From NCBI GenBank assembly GCA_902604225.1, contig CACKXV010000006.1, positions 1-36,719 on the forward strand: DNA of 36,719 nt, read 5' to 3'. This document shows, piece after piece, positions 18,802-27,942 of the stretch. The translations under genes and the position numbers were made by a program. The notes beneath the pieces are model-generated. The model was not told the DNA's origin. It made no database searches and saw only the letters and a program-made list of their open reading frames with translations. Every line of letters begins with the position of its first letter. Position 1 is the stretch's first letter. The stretch is from an uncultured Pelagibacteraceae bacterium. GTDB lineage: Bacteria > Pseudomonadota > Alphaproteobacteria > Pelagibacterales > AG-422-B15.

Positions 18802-19773
18802 ATGAAAGATATAAAATCACTTGTAGATTTAATTGGTAATACGCCAATAGTTCAAGCTAAAAATATAGATGCAGGTAAATGTAATCTCTTCTTAAAGATG
18901 GAAAATATGAATCCTGGCTCATCTATAAAAGACCGCGTTGCACTCCAAATAATAAATGACGCTGAAAAGAACGGAGATTTGGTAAAGGGATCAACGGTTG
19001 TCGAGGCTACAGCTGGCAATACAGGCCTTGGATTAGCACTAATAGCTTTATTAAAAGGTTATAAAGCAAAAGTTATAATATTAGATAAAATGAATCAAAA
19101 TAAGATTTTTCATTTAAAATCACTTGGTGCTGAAGTAATGCTTGCAAAAAGTGATGTGGGCCCCGATAGTCCTGAACATTATGTAAATATGGCTAAAAGA
19201 GTTGCCGCTGAAACTGACAACTCATTTATGGCCAATCAGTTTACTAATAAATCAAATCCTCTAGCCCATGAATTGACCACCGCACCAGAGATTTATAACC
19301 AAATGGATGGAGATGTTGATGCAATTGTCTGTGGCGTTGGCACTGGCGGGACTATTTCCGGTATTGGTAAATTTTTTGAGAAGAATAACCCAAAAACTGA
19401 AATGGTACTTGCCGATCCTGAGGGCTCAATTGTAAAAGACGCTGTTGAAAAAAAACCTTTAAAAGAAGCTGATTACAAGTGGTTAGTTGAAGGTATTGGA
19501 GAAGACTTTCTTCCCGATACACTAGATCTTAAATATATTAAAAAAGCTTATTCAGTGAGCAATGAAGAAGCTTTTCAAACAATTCGTACTCTTGCGTTAA
19601 AAGAGGGGATATTAGGCGGATCATCTAGCGGAACATTAATTTGTGCCGCATTAAAGTATTGCCATGAACAAAAAGAAAAGAAAAATGTTGTCACATTTGT
19701 TTGTGATAATGGTGAAAAATATTTAAATACAGCGTATAATAGTGAATGGCTAAAAGAAAAAAATCTGATTTAA
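18802..19773 (+). CDS. Cystathionine beta-synthase / cysteine-synthase family PLP enzyme
   Basis: LIGNTPIVQAKN, MENMNPGSSIKDRVA, VEATAGNTGLGLAL, CGVGTGGTISGIGKF, VEGIGEDFLP, GGSSSGT; paired with a cystathionine lyase-type gene. Confidence 0.87.
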   Translation: MKDIKSLVDLIGNTPIVQAKNIDAGKCNLFLKMENMNPGSSIKDRVALQIINDAEKNGDLVKGSTVVEATAGNTGLGLALIALLKGYKAKVIILDKMNQNKIFHLKSLGAEVMLAKSDVGPDSPEHYVNMAKRVAAETDNSFMANQFTNKSNPLAHELTTAPEIYNQMDGDVDAIVCGVGTGGTISGIGKFFEKNNPKTEMVLADPEGSIVKDAVEKKPLKEADYKWLVEGIGEDFLPDTLDLKYIKKAYSVSNEEAFQTIRTLALKEGILGGSSSGTLICAALKYCHEQKEKKNVVTFVCDNGEKYLNTAYNSEWLKEKNLI

Positions 19774-20912
19774 GAAAAATCAATCAATTTGATACATTGT
19801 CTGTGCATGCAGGCATTAAAAGTGATCCGCTTACTGGCGCTGTTATGACTCCTATCTACGCAACATCTACATTTGCACAAGATACGCCAGGTAAAGATAA
19901 GGGGTATGAATATTCAAGATCTCAAAATCCGACACGTGAAGTTTTAGAAGCTTCACTCGCTGAATTAGAAAACGGACATAGGGCTTTTGCTTTTGCGTCA
20001 GGAGTTGCAGCTCAAACAGCAGTTATAGATCTCCTAAAACCTGGAGATCATGTTATTGCATTTGATGATTTATATGGTGGAACCTTTCGACTGTTTAATG
20101 AAATTAAAGCTAAATCATCAAATATAGATTTCACTTTTGTGGATCTAAACACAAATTTTAGCAAACATATTCGAAAGAATACAAAGATGATTTGGGTAGA
20201 AACTCCTACGAATCCACTTTTAAAAATTGCCGACCTAAAACGAATTTCTCGCATAGCAAAGAAACATAAGATTATAACTGTTTGTGATAATACTTTTGCA
20301 ACGCCAATAAATCAAAGACCATTAGATTTCGGTATTGATATAGTAAATCATTCAACTACCAAGTACATAAATGGGCACTCTGATATTATTGGTGGTTCAC
20401 TTGTCATTGGTAAAAATAAAACATTAGAAAAGAAACTAGCATTAATACAAAACTCTACAGGAGCAGTACCAAGCCCGTTTGATTGTTTTTTAATTCTAAG
20501 AGGGATTAAGACTCTTTCACTTAGAATAAAAAAACATAATGAAAATGGGATCAAAATTGCGAGGTTTTTAAAAGGTCATAAAAAACTCTCTGATGTTACC
20601 TACCCCGGCCTAACAAATCATAAGCAAAGCGATATAGCTAAAAAACAAATGAATGGATTCGGTGGAATGATTACGTTTATTCACAGAGGTACAATGTCAG
20701 ATATCTCAAAGTTTATGAAGAAACTTAAGATATTCACTATTGCAGAAAGCCTCGGCGGAGTTGAGTCACTTATAGAATCTCCTGCATTAATGACACATGC
20801 TTATTTAGAAGATAAGTCATACAATCAAGTGCCTAAAAAACTAGTTAGACTCTCTGTTGGAATAGAAGATTCAGAAGATTTAATTAATGATCTCATGCAA
20901 GCTTTAAAATAA
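19746..20912 (+). CDS. Cys/Met metabolism PLP enzyme, cystathionine gamma-lyase-like
   Basis: LSVHAGIKSDPLTGAVMTPIYATSTF, YEYSRSQNPTREVLEASLAELE, VCDNTFATPINQRPLDFGIDIVNHSTTKYINGHSDIIGG; ORF overlaps the upstream gene by 28 nt. Confidence 0.88.
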   Translation: MAKRKKSDLRKINQFDTLSVHAGIKSDPLTGAVMTPIYATSTFAQDTPGKDKGYEYSRSQNPTREVLEASLAELENGHRAFAFASGVAAQTAVIDLLKPGDHVIAFDDLYGGTFRLFNEIKAKSSNIDFTFVDLNTNFSKHIRKNTKMIWVETPTNPLLKIADLKRISRIAKKHKIITVCDNTFATPINQRPLDFGIDIVNHSTTKYINGHSDIIGGSLVIGKNKTLEKKLALIQNSTGAVPSPFDCFLILRGIKTLSLRIKKHNENGIKIARFLKGHKKLSDVTYPGLTNHKQSDIAKKQMNGFGGMITFIHRGTMSDISKFMKKLKIFTIAESLGGVESLIESPALMTHAYLEDKSYNQVPKKLVRLSVGIEDSEDLINDLMQALK

Positions 20913-21806
20913 TTAAAGTGTACTCAAAACAGCATTTACAATTGAAGACAGTCGTGAATTTGATGTATCGGACCTACTAGTTATGACAACAGGAGATATA
21001 CCTCCTGTAACAAAACCTCCTGCTGTACAGTTCATAAAATTAACCATAATCTTCACTAATGAATTACCTGTTTCAACATTGGGAACGACAATTACATTTG
21101 CATTTCCAGCAACACTGTTATGAATTCCTTTAATTTTAGCCGCTTCAGATGATATTGCGTTATCAAATGCAAATGGCCCATTAATGTCTGTAGTTGGATG
21201 CTCTATTCTAGACCAATCAACTAGATCTTTCGCGTCAACTGAACTCTGCATTTGAGATAAAACTTCTTCGGTTGCAGATAGTATAGCTATTTTTGGTTCG
21301 AAATTTGGAAGTTTTGAAGTAAATTCAATAACGTTATTTATAATGTGTTTTTTCGTTTCTACATTAGGATTTATATTCAATGCGCCATCCGTGATAATTA
21401 AAGGAGTTCTGACATTATCTGGAAAAGTCATGAACCATATATGACTCAGCCGCCTTCCTTTCACTAGGAGTTTATGTTCAGATCTAATATACTCTGACAT
21501 CAAAACATCTGTATGCAAATGACCCTTAACGATTAAATAAGGATCTTCTATGCGATCACTAGCTAATCTGCATGCGATCTTTGAGGACTCTTCTTCAGTA
21601 GATGAATTAATAATTTCAGGTTGCAAATGCCAGTTTAAATCATCCAATAATGCCGCAATAATGTCTTTGTTTCCTATTAGAAGGGGTTCTAAGATTCCCA
21701 TCTCAAAAGACTCTTTAATTGGTTCGAGCGATAATTTGTTAATAGGATTTACAATTAATGAGACTTTTTTTATATTTTTGTCAATAAAATCAATGTTTTG
21801 TATCAT
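20913..21806 (-). CDS. Phosphate acetyl/butyryltransferase family protein
   Basis: DGALNINPNVETKKHIINN, VDWSRIEHPTTDINGPFAFDNAIS, GNANVIVVPNVETGNSLVKIMVNF; short Pta_Ptb-only layout. Confidence 0.82.
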   Translation of the reverse strand: MIQNIDFIDKNIKKVSLIVNPINKLSLEPIKESFEMGILEPLLIGNKDIIAALLDDLNWHLQPEIINSSTEEESSKIACRLASDRIEDPYLIVKGHLHTDVLMSEYIRSEHKLLVKGRRLSHIWFMTFPDNVRTPLIITDGALNINPNVETKKHIINNVIEFTSKLPNFEPKIAILSATEEVLSQMQSSVDAKDLVDWSRIEHPTTDINGPFAFDNAISSEAAKIKGIHNSVAGNANVIVVPNVETGNSLVKIMVNFMNCTAGGFVTGGISPVVITSRSDTSNSRLSSIVNAVLSTL

Positions 21807-21869
21807 TTGTTTAAAGTATATATTTTAAATTAAAGCAATACTTAAAAATAAATGTCTTAAGTACTGATA

Positions 21870-22078
21870 TTATTTCATATTTTTAAAATAATTTAATAAA
21901 TAGGCACCAATTATTACTATTAATAAAATTGCAGAAAATGAATAAAAAATCATTGATAGATCTTGGAATAATGTAACAAAAAAACTAACCATGATATCTA
22001 AAATATCAAAGTTAATGCCCAGTAAAGCAAATAAAAGAATGAAACAGTAACCAGGCCGCCTATTATCCAGTCTAACAT
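21870..22078 (-). pseudogene. Possible small membrane-protein gene split between two frames (apparent 1-nt shift)
   Basis: Hand translation: frame A from 22078 gives MLDWIIGGLVTVSFFYLLYWALTLIF*; frame B gives ...CFILLFALLGINFDILDIMVSFFVTLFQDLSMIFYSFSAILLIVIIGAYLLNYFKNMK* (internal ATG at 21992, stop 21870). The frames join naturally near 22036-22050. Confidence 0.4.
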
Positions 22079-22119
22079 AGTGCTATACTTAACATATAAA
22101 GGATTATATTTATACATTT

Positions 22120-23325
22120 ATGCAAAAAGACTATGATTTAATCATATATGGCGCCACAGGTTTTACTGGCCGTTTGGTGGTAGAGTATTTGGACAAAAAT
22201 TATTCTGAAATCAATTGGGCAATCGCTGGCAGAAATGAAAAAAAACTAGATAAAATATCGAGCAATACCGCCTATAAACCTAAATATTTCATTGCTGATA
22301 GTGAAGATATTGCAGGTTTAAATAAAATTGCTGCTCAAGCAAATGTCATAGCTTCGTTGGCAGGACCTTTTAATCGATACAGCGATAAATTGGTAGGATG
22401 TTGTGTGACAAATAATACCCATTACGTAGATATTACTGGTGAAAATATATGGGTTAGAGATTTAATAGATAAACATCATGAAGAAGCAGAAAAAAAAGGA
22501 ATTAAGATCATTCCTTCATGTGGGTATGATTCAATTCCATCAGATATGGGATGTTTTTATTTGCAAAGATCTCTTGGTGAAAACTTGTTGTCTGTTGATG
22601 GTTATCATCGAGGAGGTGGTGGTGTAAGCGGTGGAACAATTGAAAGTGCTTTTACAATGAAAAATTATAAAACAAACTACTCAATCGGACACCCTTTCCT
22701 ATTAAATAGTAAAGATTTCATAGAAAAACAAAATAAAGAAGCTAGTAAAGACACATTTAAAATAAAGTACATAGACAGCATTAAATCATGGTCTGCACCT
22801 TTTGTTATGTCTATTGCTAATACAAGGGTTGTCAGAAGAAGTGTTGAATTACATGAGCTTAATCAGTCAGGTTATGGATCGGAATTTACTTATAAAGAGT
22901 TTATGAATGTTAAAAAATACTCATCTGCCCTAATGGTATCAATTGGATTAGCAATATTAGGATTAATGATTGTAAGTCCAATAAGTTCTTTGTTTAGAAA
23001 ATTATTTACAAAGCCGGGCAATGGACCTGATAAAAAAACGCGTGATAATGGATGGTTTGAAAGTATATTTATTGGCGAAAATACTAATAATGAATTTTAT
23101 AAGTTGAGAATTTATGGAGATGGAGACCCAGGCTATAAAACTACAGCTAAATTCATATGTGAGTCTGCATTATGCTTAGTTAAATCTGATGGATATTTAG
23201 AAAATACAAACAAAGGAGGCGTCTTAACTACTGCAACTGGACTTGGTGACCATCTTATAAAAAGACTTAAAAACGCAGATATCCTATTTGAGGGACCAGA
23301 AAAGATAGCAAAAACAATTACTTAA
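22120..23325 (+). CDS. Saccharopine dehydrogenase-like NAD(P)-binding protein (trans-acting enoyl reductase family-like)
   Basis: YDLIIYGATGFTGRLVVEYLDKNYSEINWAIAGRNEKKL, AGPFNRYSDKLVGCCVTNNTHYVDITGE, IIPSCGYDSIPSDMG. Confidence 0.85.
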   Translation: MQKDYDLIIYGATGFTGRLVVEYLDKNYSEINWAIAGRNEKKLDKISSNTAYKPKYFIADSEDIAGLNKIAAQANVIASLAGPFNRYSDKLVGCCVTNNTHYVDITGENIWVRDLIDKHHEEAEKKGIKIIPSCGYDSIPSDMGCFYLQRSLGENLLSVDGYHRGGGGVSGGTIESAFTMKNYKTNYSIGHPFLLNSKDFIEKQNKEASKDTFKIKYIDSIKSWSAPFVMSIANTRVVRRSVELHELNQSGYGSEFTYKEFMNVKKYSSALMVSIGLAILGLMIVSPISSLFRKLFTKPGNGPDKKTRDNGWFESIFIGENTNNEFYKLRIYGDGDPGYKTTAKFICESALCLVKSDGYLENTNKGGVLTTATGLGDHLIKRLKNADILFEGPEKIAKTIT

Positions 23326-23436
23326 TTTGTAACCCAAAATGGGTGCACAGAATCGTACAAAAATAAAATTATAGTGCATAACAATTCATTATATTTTATG
23401 ATTTTACAGAAAATAAACGCTGGAGTTTTCAACAAT

Positions 23437-23727
23437 ATGGTTCAAGATGAAACCGGTACCTTTGTTATGAATAAAAATCAACCTTCTCATGTAAGCAGTG
23501 AAATTGACAACGACACTGTGAAGAAGGTCAGAGAGCTGTCTAAATTAAGAAAAAGTATTGAACTCGATTTAAAAGCAATCGCAACAAAGACAAAGATCTC
23601 AACAAATCAATTAAAAAATATAGAATCATTCAAATTTGAAAAATTACCCCCCAACCCAATGAGAACGTCATTTATTGATCAATATTGTTCAGTAATCGAA
23701 AAAGCAAATAAAATTAATACTATTTAA
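23437..23727 (+). CDS. RodZ-type HTH_25 domain small protein (ORF opens at 23374; 23437 is an alternative start)
   Basis: VRELSKLRKSIELDLKAIATKTKISTNQLKNIESFKFEKLPPNPMRTSFIDQYCSVI resembles the RodZ/YfgA N-terminal helix-turn-helix; no TM segment follows. Confidence 0.65.
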   Translation: MVQDETGTFVMNKNQPSHVSSEIDNDTVKKVRELSKLRKSIELDLKAIATKTKISTNQLKNIESFKFEKLPPNPMRTSFIDQYCSVIEKANKINTI

Positions 23728-24179
23728 GGATAATTTCTTTTCAAAAGCTTATTATATAAATAAGCGAATAAAACTAACATCAACGCACCAACGGCCACTG
23801 GAAACAAAACAAAAGATATTCCCTGACCTGTTAGAATAACAATAATTGGATTAGCACCTGCTGGTGGATGTATAGTATTAGTAACGATCATCACAAAGAT
23901 TGCTAATCCTACAGCTAGTCCCAGAGCAATAAAATGATCGCCTATTAAATACAAAACGATAACACCTGATAAAGCTGATAATACATGACCAAGTAAAATA
24001 TTGGTTGGTTTCGCTAATGGACTCTCATGCACAGCCATCACTAAAACCACAGAAGCACCGAATGGCGGAATCAGCCAAATTGTTCCCTCAAATGAATTTT
24101 CTAGAAAAGCTAAAAAACTTATGAAAATTAATGCTCCAAGCGCACTCAATAATGCATTGATTATTTTGTTATTATTCAT
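23724..24179 (-). CDS. HPP family integral membrane protein
   Basis: Multiple TM segments; IWLIPPFGASVVLVMAVHESPLAKPTNILLGHVLSALSG and NTIHPPAGANPIIVI signature. Confidence 0.88.
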   Translation of the reverse strand: MNNNKIINALLSALGALIFISFLAFLENSFEGTIWLIPPFGASVVLVMAVHESPLAKPTNILLGHVLSALSGVIVLYLIGDHFIALGLAVGLAIFVMIVTNTIHPPAGANPIIVILTGQGISFVLFPVAVGALMLVLFAYLYNKLLKRNYP

Positions 24180-24181
24180 TA

Positions 24182-24592
24182 ATGATAACTATGATGATTA
24201 AGCTATACATTACAACATTTATATATTTTATTATTATTGATTTAATAGGTATCAGTTTATTTGTTAGAAAAGTTTATGAAAACAACTTGCCGAAAGACGT
24301 TAAATTAGATTTTAATTTGCCAGTTGCATTGATTTTTTATTTTATTTTTGTATTTGGTTTAGTTTATTTTGTCATAGCTCCAAACAAAGATAACGGCGTT
24401 TCATCAATTATAATGCCTTCTATTATTTATGGCCTTGTTACTTACGCTACTTATGCGCTAACTGTAAAAGCTGTATTTAATACACTTAATACACAAATAA
24501 TTGTGTTTGATATAATATGGGGAATGTTATTGTGCCTATCGATATCAGTCCTCACTATTTATACTGTTTCTAAATTTGAGTTTCTGAATTAA
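24182..24592 (+). CDS. DUF2177 family membrane protein (start may be 24191 or 24194)
   Basis: IKLYITTFIYFIIIDLIGISLFVRKVYENNLP, four hydrophobic segments, YGLVTYATYALT...FDIIWGM pattern. Confidence 0.82.
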   Translation: MITMMIKLYITTFIYFIIIDLIGISLFVRKVYENNLPKDVKLDFNLPVALIFYFIFVFGLVYFVIAPNKDNGVSSIIMPSIIYGLVTYATYALTVKAVFNTLNTQIIVFDIIWGMLLCLSISVLTIYTVSKFEFLN

Positions 24593-24633
24593 AGATTGTC
24601 ATATATTTTAATTCTAATAAATTAAAAATTCGT

Positions 24634-24723
24634 GGAGAGGTGGCTGAGTGGTCGAAAGCATCAGTCTTGAAAACTGACGAGGGAGCAATTCCTCCGTGGG
24701 TTCGAATCCCACCCTCTCCGCCA
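24634..24723 (+). tRNA. tRNA-Ser (anticodon TGA), CCA encoded
   Basis: Acceptor GGAGAGG/CCTCTCC, anticodon loop CTTGAAA (TGA), long class II variable arm, T-loop GGTTCGAATCCC, terminal GCCA. Confidence 0.97.
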
Positions 24724-24758
24724 TAAACTTCAAATAAATTTGATTTAGTAATATTTAT

Positions 24759-26429
24759 TTACCGCTGATCAATCTGATAATTTGGGCTTTGCCACGTTTG
24801 CAACTCTATGCGCGTTAAAGGTTTAGAACCTAATATTTCATCACTAATTTTCTCAGCAATCATTATTGTAGGCGCGTTTGTATTGCCATTTGGAGCAAAA
24901 GGCATAATAGAAGCGTCAACAATTCTAAGACTAGTGATACCGTGAACTTTACCTGAATTATCTACTACTGCATATTTGTCTGTTTTTAAACCCATACGCG
25001 CAGTGCAAGCTAAATGCCATTGGCTAGTCGTGTGCGAATTCAGTTTGGCATCAAGGTCAGCATCTGATTTACAATTATCCCCAGGAAAAATTTCTTCCCC
25101 CTTTAAATCAGAAAATGACGGTTGATCTAATAATTCACGAACTAAATGAATTCCTTTACGCATTAATTCCCTATCACGTTTATCTTTTAGATAATTAACT
25201 AAGATACGAGGTGGATCAGCAGGGTTATTTGAGCGCAATTCAATCTTACCGCGACTATGCGTTCGCATTAAACCAACATGCACCTGAAACGCATGCTCCT
25301 TTAACGGTTGCCATGAATTATTTTCCATCGCAATAGGTGAAATACATAATTGCAGATCTGGATATTCAACTCCTGGCCCAGACCTAATACATGCAACAGA
25401 ATCAAAATGATTAGATGCGCACATCCCTTCTTTAGTTAAAAGCCATTGAATGCCTGCGCCTATGCTGTTTAGTCTTTTTGTCTTTGGCCATAATGTAACA
25501 GGCTTTAAGCATTTATATTTTATCATAAAATCAGGATGATCCTGAAGGTTTTGCCCAACACCAGGTATGTCAGCTATAAGATTAATGCCCATTGATTTCA
25601 GATGATCTTTCGGACCAATTCCTGAAAGCATTAGTATGTGTGGAGATCCAACCGCACCAGCACAAAGAATGACTTCTTTATTTGATTTTACATTAAATAT
25701 TTTATTTTTATTATCTTTAAAGCAAACTCCTGTTGCCTTATTATTTTCAAGAATTAATTTGCACACAAGTGCTTTTGTAATAATGGTTAAATTTTTTCTA
25801 TCACGCACTGGGTCAAGATATCCTCGTGTTGTACTCCATCTTTCTCCTTTAAATACAGTCCGATCAAAAATGCCAAAACCTTCCTGGCAATATCCACTAA
25901 TGTCATCTGTTTCTTTGTATCCTGCTTCTTTTCCTGCATTAATAAAGGCAATGGAAAGTGGATCTTTGGGTACACTTCTATGCACTCTTAAAGGTCCAGA
26001 ATCGCCTCTAAAATCATCTCCACCGCCACTATAGGATTCCATTTTTTTAAAATAAGGCAAGACATCAGCGTAACCCCAGCCGTCACAACCCATTTGTCTC
26101 CAGCCTTCATAGTCTAATGAATTTCCCCGAATAAATACCATGCCATTTATTGATGAAGATCCACCAAGAGTTTTGCCGCGATCATGTTGCAGCTGTCTCC
26201 CTGCAAGCTCAGGTTCTGGTTCACCTTTAAATGCCCAATTATGCTTTGTACTTTTAAGGTTTAATAAGACGGCACCGGGCATTTTCAATGTTATAGATTT
26301 ATCTTCCCTGCCAGCCTCAAGAAGAAGAACACGGTTTTTTGGATTTTTTGACAGTCTATTTGCTAATACACACCCAGCTGAGCCAGCGCCAACTATGATA
26401 TAATCATATTCAGTGTCTATATTTTTCAT
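24759..26429 (-). CDS. GMC-family FAD oxidoreductase (choline dehydrogenase-like)
   Basis: YDYIIVGAGSAGCVLANRLSKNPKNRVLLLEAG; RGKTLGGSSSINGMVFIRGN; GAVGSPHILMLSGIGP; C-terminal VDASIMPFAPNGNTNAPTIMIAEKISD. Confidence 0.94.
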   Translation of the reverse strand: MKNIDTEYDYIIVGAGSAGCVLANRLSKNPKNRVLLLEAGREDKSITLKMPGAVLLNLKSTKHNWAFKGEPEPELAGRQLQHDRGKTLGGSSSINGMVFIRGNSLDYEGWRQMGCDGWGYADVLPYFKKMESYSGGGDDFRGDSGPLRVHRSVPKDPLSIAFINAGKEAGYKETDDISGYCQEGFGIFDRTVFKGERWSTTRGYLDPVRDRKNLTIITKALVCKLILENNKATGVCFKDNKNKIFNVKSNKEVILCAGAVGSPHILMLSGIGPKDHLKSMGINLIADIPGVGQNLQDHPDFMIKYKCLKPVTLWPKTKRLNSIGAGIQWLLTKEGMCASNHFDSVACIRSGPGVEYPDLQLCISPIAMENNSWQPLKEHAFQVHVGLMRTHSRGKIELRSNNPADPPRILVNYLKDKRDRELMRKGIHLVRELLDQPSFSDLKGEEIFPGDNCKSDADLDAKLNSHTTSQWHLACTARMGLKTDKYAVVDNSGKVHGITSLRIVDASIMPFAPNGNTNAPTIMIAEKISDEILGSKPLTRIELQTWQSPNYQIDQR

Positions 26430-26509
26430 TGTAAATTGGTTTTTTTAGTGTTCATCAATGCTTTTTAACTAGTGCATAGTAAGCTATTATTCAAATAAAA
26501 ATCTACTAA

Positions 26510-27454
26510 ATGAAAGAAAATAATCTTCTTGCAATAACATATATCATGCTTGGCATGACAGCATTTGCATTGCAGGATACTGTCATAAGATTGCTTGCAG
26601 TTGATATTTCAATTCTGCAGGTAATGTTTGCTCGTAGTGTTGTTGCATTAATTCTCTTAACTCTCTTTTTAAAAATTTCTAAAAAAGACATTATATTAAA
26701 AACCGAGTTTCCTAAATTATCAATCTTTAGAACAGTAATGTTTATTTTAGCTTTTGTTTTCTATTATATAGGTCTTCATTATTTAACTTTTGCTGAAGCT
26801 ACTGCACTATTTTTTACAGCGCCATTTTTCATTACGATATTTTCAGGAATATTTTTGAGAGAAAAGATAGGGTTAATAAGGTGGGCAATCATTGTGTATG
26901 GATTTATTGGCGTATTGTTCATTGTCTCACCCGACATTAACTCATTCAATATATATATGATCTACCCTATTCTTTGCGCTGCTGGTTATTCTGCAAATAT
27001 GATAATTATCAAATACACATCTGAAAAAGATAATGTTTATACTCAAACATTACATGTTTATATCGCTACGATAATTATTTGTCCTATAATTACATTTTCA
27101 GGAATATTTTTAGACTTTGGTAATTCGAATAGTGAAGTTTTAAATTTTCTTTTTAGAGATTGGTTTTTTAATGATCCGAAGTCCTTATTCATGATATTTG
27201 TCGTGGGAGTGTCTGTAATATTTGGATTTATTTTTCTCTTTAATGCATATAGACATGGAAGGCCTTACATTATAGCACCGTTTGAATATATATTTTTGAT
27301 ATGGGCTGTTATATTGGGTTGGTTTATATGGAGTGAAACAGTAGACCTTAAAACTTGGGCTGGTATTGCAATAATTGTTTCTGCCGGAATATTTATTTTA
27401 TATAGAGAAAAAGTAAAAGATCAAAATATTACTACTGATCAACCAATCAGATAA
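26510..27454 (+). CDS. EamA/DMT superfamily transporter
   Basis: About 10 TM segments in two EamA halves; VFYYIGLHYLTFAEATALFFTAPFFITIFSGIFLREKIGLIRW. Confidence 0.9.
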   Translation: MKENNLLAITYIMLGMTAFALQDTVIRLLAVDISILQVMFARSVVALILLTLFLKISKKDIILKTEFPKLSIFRTVMFILAFVFYYIGLHYLTFAEATALFFTAPFFITIFSGIFLREKIGLIRWAIIVYGFIGVLFIVSPDINSFNIYMIYPILCAAGYSANMIIIKYTSEKDNVYTQTLHVYIATIIICPIITFSGIFLDFGNSNSEVLNFLFRDWFFNDPKSLFMIFVVGVSVIFGFIFLFNAYRHGRPYIIAPFEYIFLIWAVILGWFIWSETVDLKTWAGIAIIVSAGIFILYREKVKDQNITTDQPIR

Positions 27455-27940
27455 TTAGTCTCTAAAATTTACAAATTGTAAAGGTAGCTCTAGTTTCAAT
27501 TCATTAATCTTAGACATCACATCTTGTAAATTATCTTTTTTAGCACCGCTAATTCTCAACTCATTGCCTTGAATTTTTGCCTGGACCTTCAATTTTGTAT
27601 CTTTAATCATTTTGGTAATCTTCTTTCCCATTTCTTGATCAATTCCTTCCAGTAAATCGTACTTCTGTCTAATGGTATTACCAGAAGCGTTTTCCGAAGA
27701 TTTAAATTTTACTGCTTTTGGGTCAATTTTTCTTTTTATTAAATGCGATGTAAGTATTTCTATTACTTGTTTTGCCTTCATATCATCTTCTGTTAAGAGA
27801 GTTACGATATTGTCTGAGCGCTCTAATTTAGATATGGATCCTTTAAAATCATATCTTTGAGTTATTTCTTTCATTGCATTAGATACTGCATTGTCAATTT
27901 CTTGCATTTCTATGCGACTAACGACATCAAAACTTGGCAT
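27455..27940 (-). CDS. YajQ family cyclic-di-GMP/nucleotide-binding protein
   Basis: MPSFDVVSRIEMQEIDNAVSNAMKEITQRYDFKGS...ISGAKKDNLQDVMSKI...LPLQFVNFRD. Confidence 0.95.
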   Translation of the reverse strand: MPSFDVVSRIEMQEIDNAVSNAMKEITQRYDFKGSISKLERSDNIVTLLTEDDMKAKQVIEILTSHLIKRKIDPKAVKFKSSENASGNTIRQKYDLLEGIDQEMGKKITKMIKDTKLKVQAKIQGNELRISGAKKDNLQDVMSKINELKLELPLQFVNFRD

Positions 27941-27942
27941 GA

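Noticed and set aside
22030-22050. Programmed -1 frameshift in the small TM ORF
   Set aside because: Sequence (TCATTCTTTTATTT) does not match a canonical X XXY YYZ slippery heptamer; pseudogene or sequence error is more likely.
23330-23345. Short inverted repeat aaccc...gggt as terminator
   Set aside because: Only a 4-5 bp stem with no following T-tract; expected by chance.
24634-24723. tRNA-Ser as a mobile-element attachment site
   Set aside because: No integrase, no repeated 3' tRNA fragment seen in the window, and the flanking genes look like ordinary metabolic genes.
25636-26403. ORFs 25636..26034 (+), 25787..25975 (-), 26140..26403 (+)
   Set aside because: All lie within the strongly supported GMC oxidoreductase gene in other frames, with no recognisable domain.
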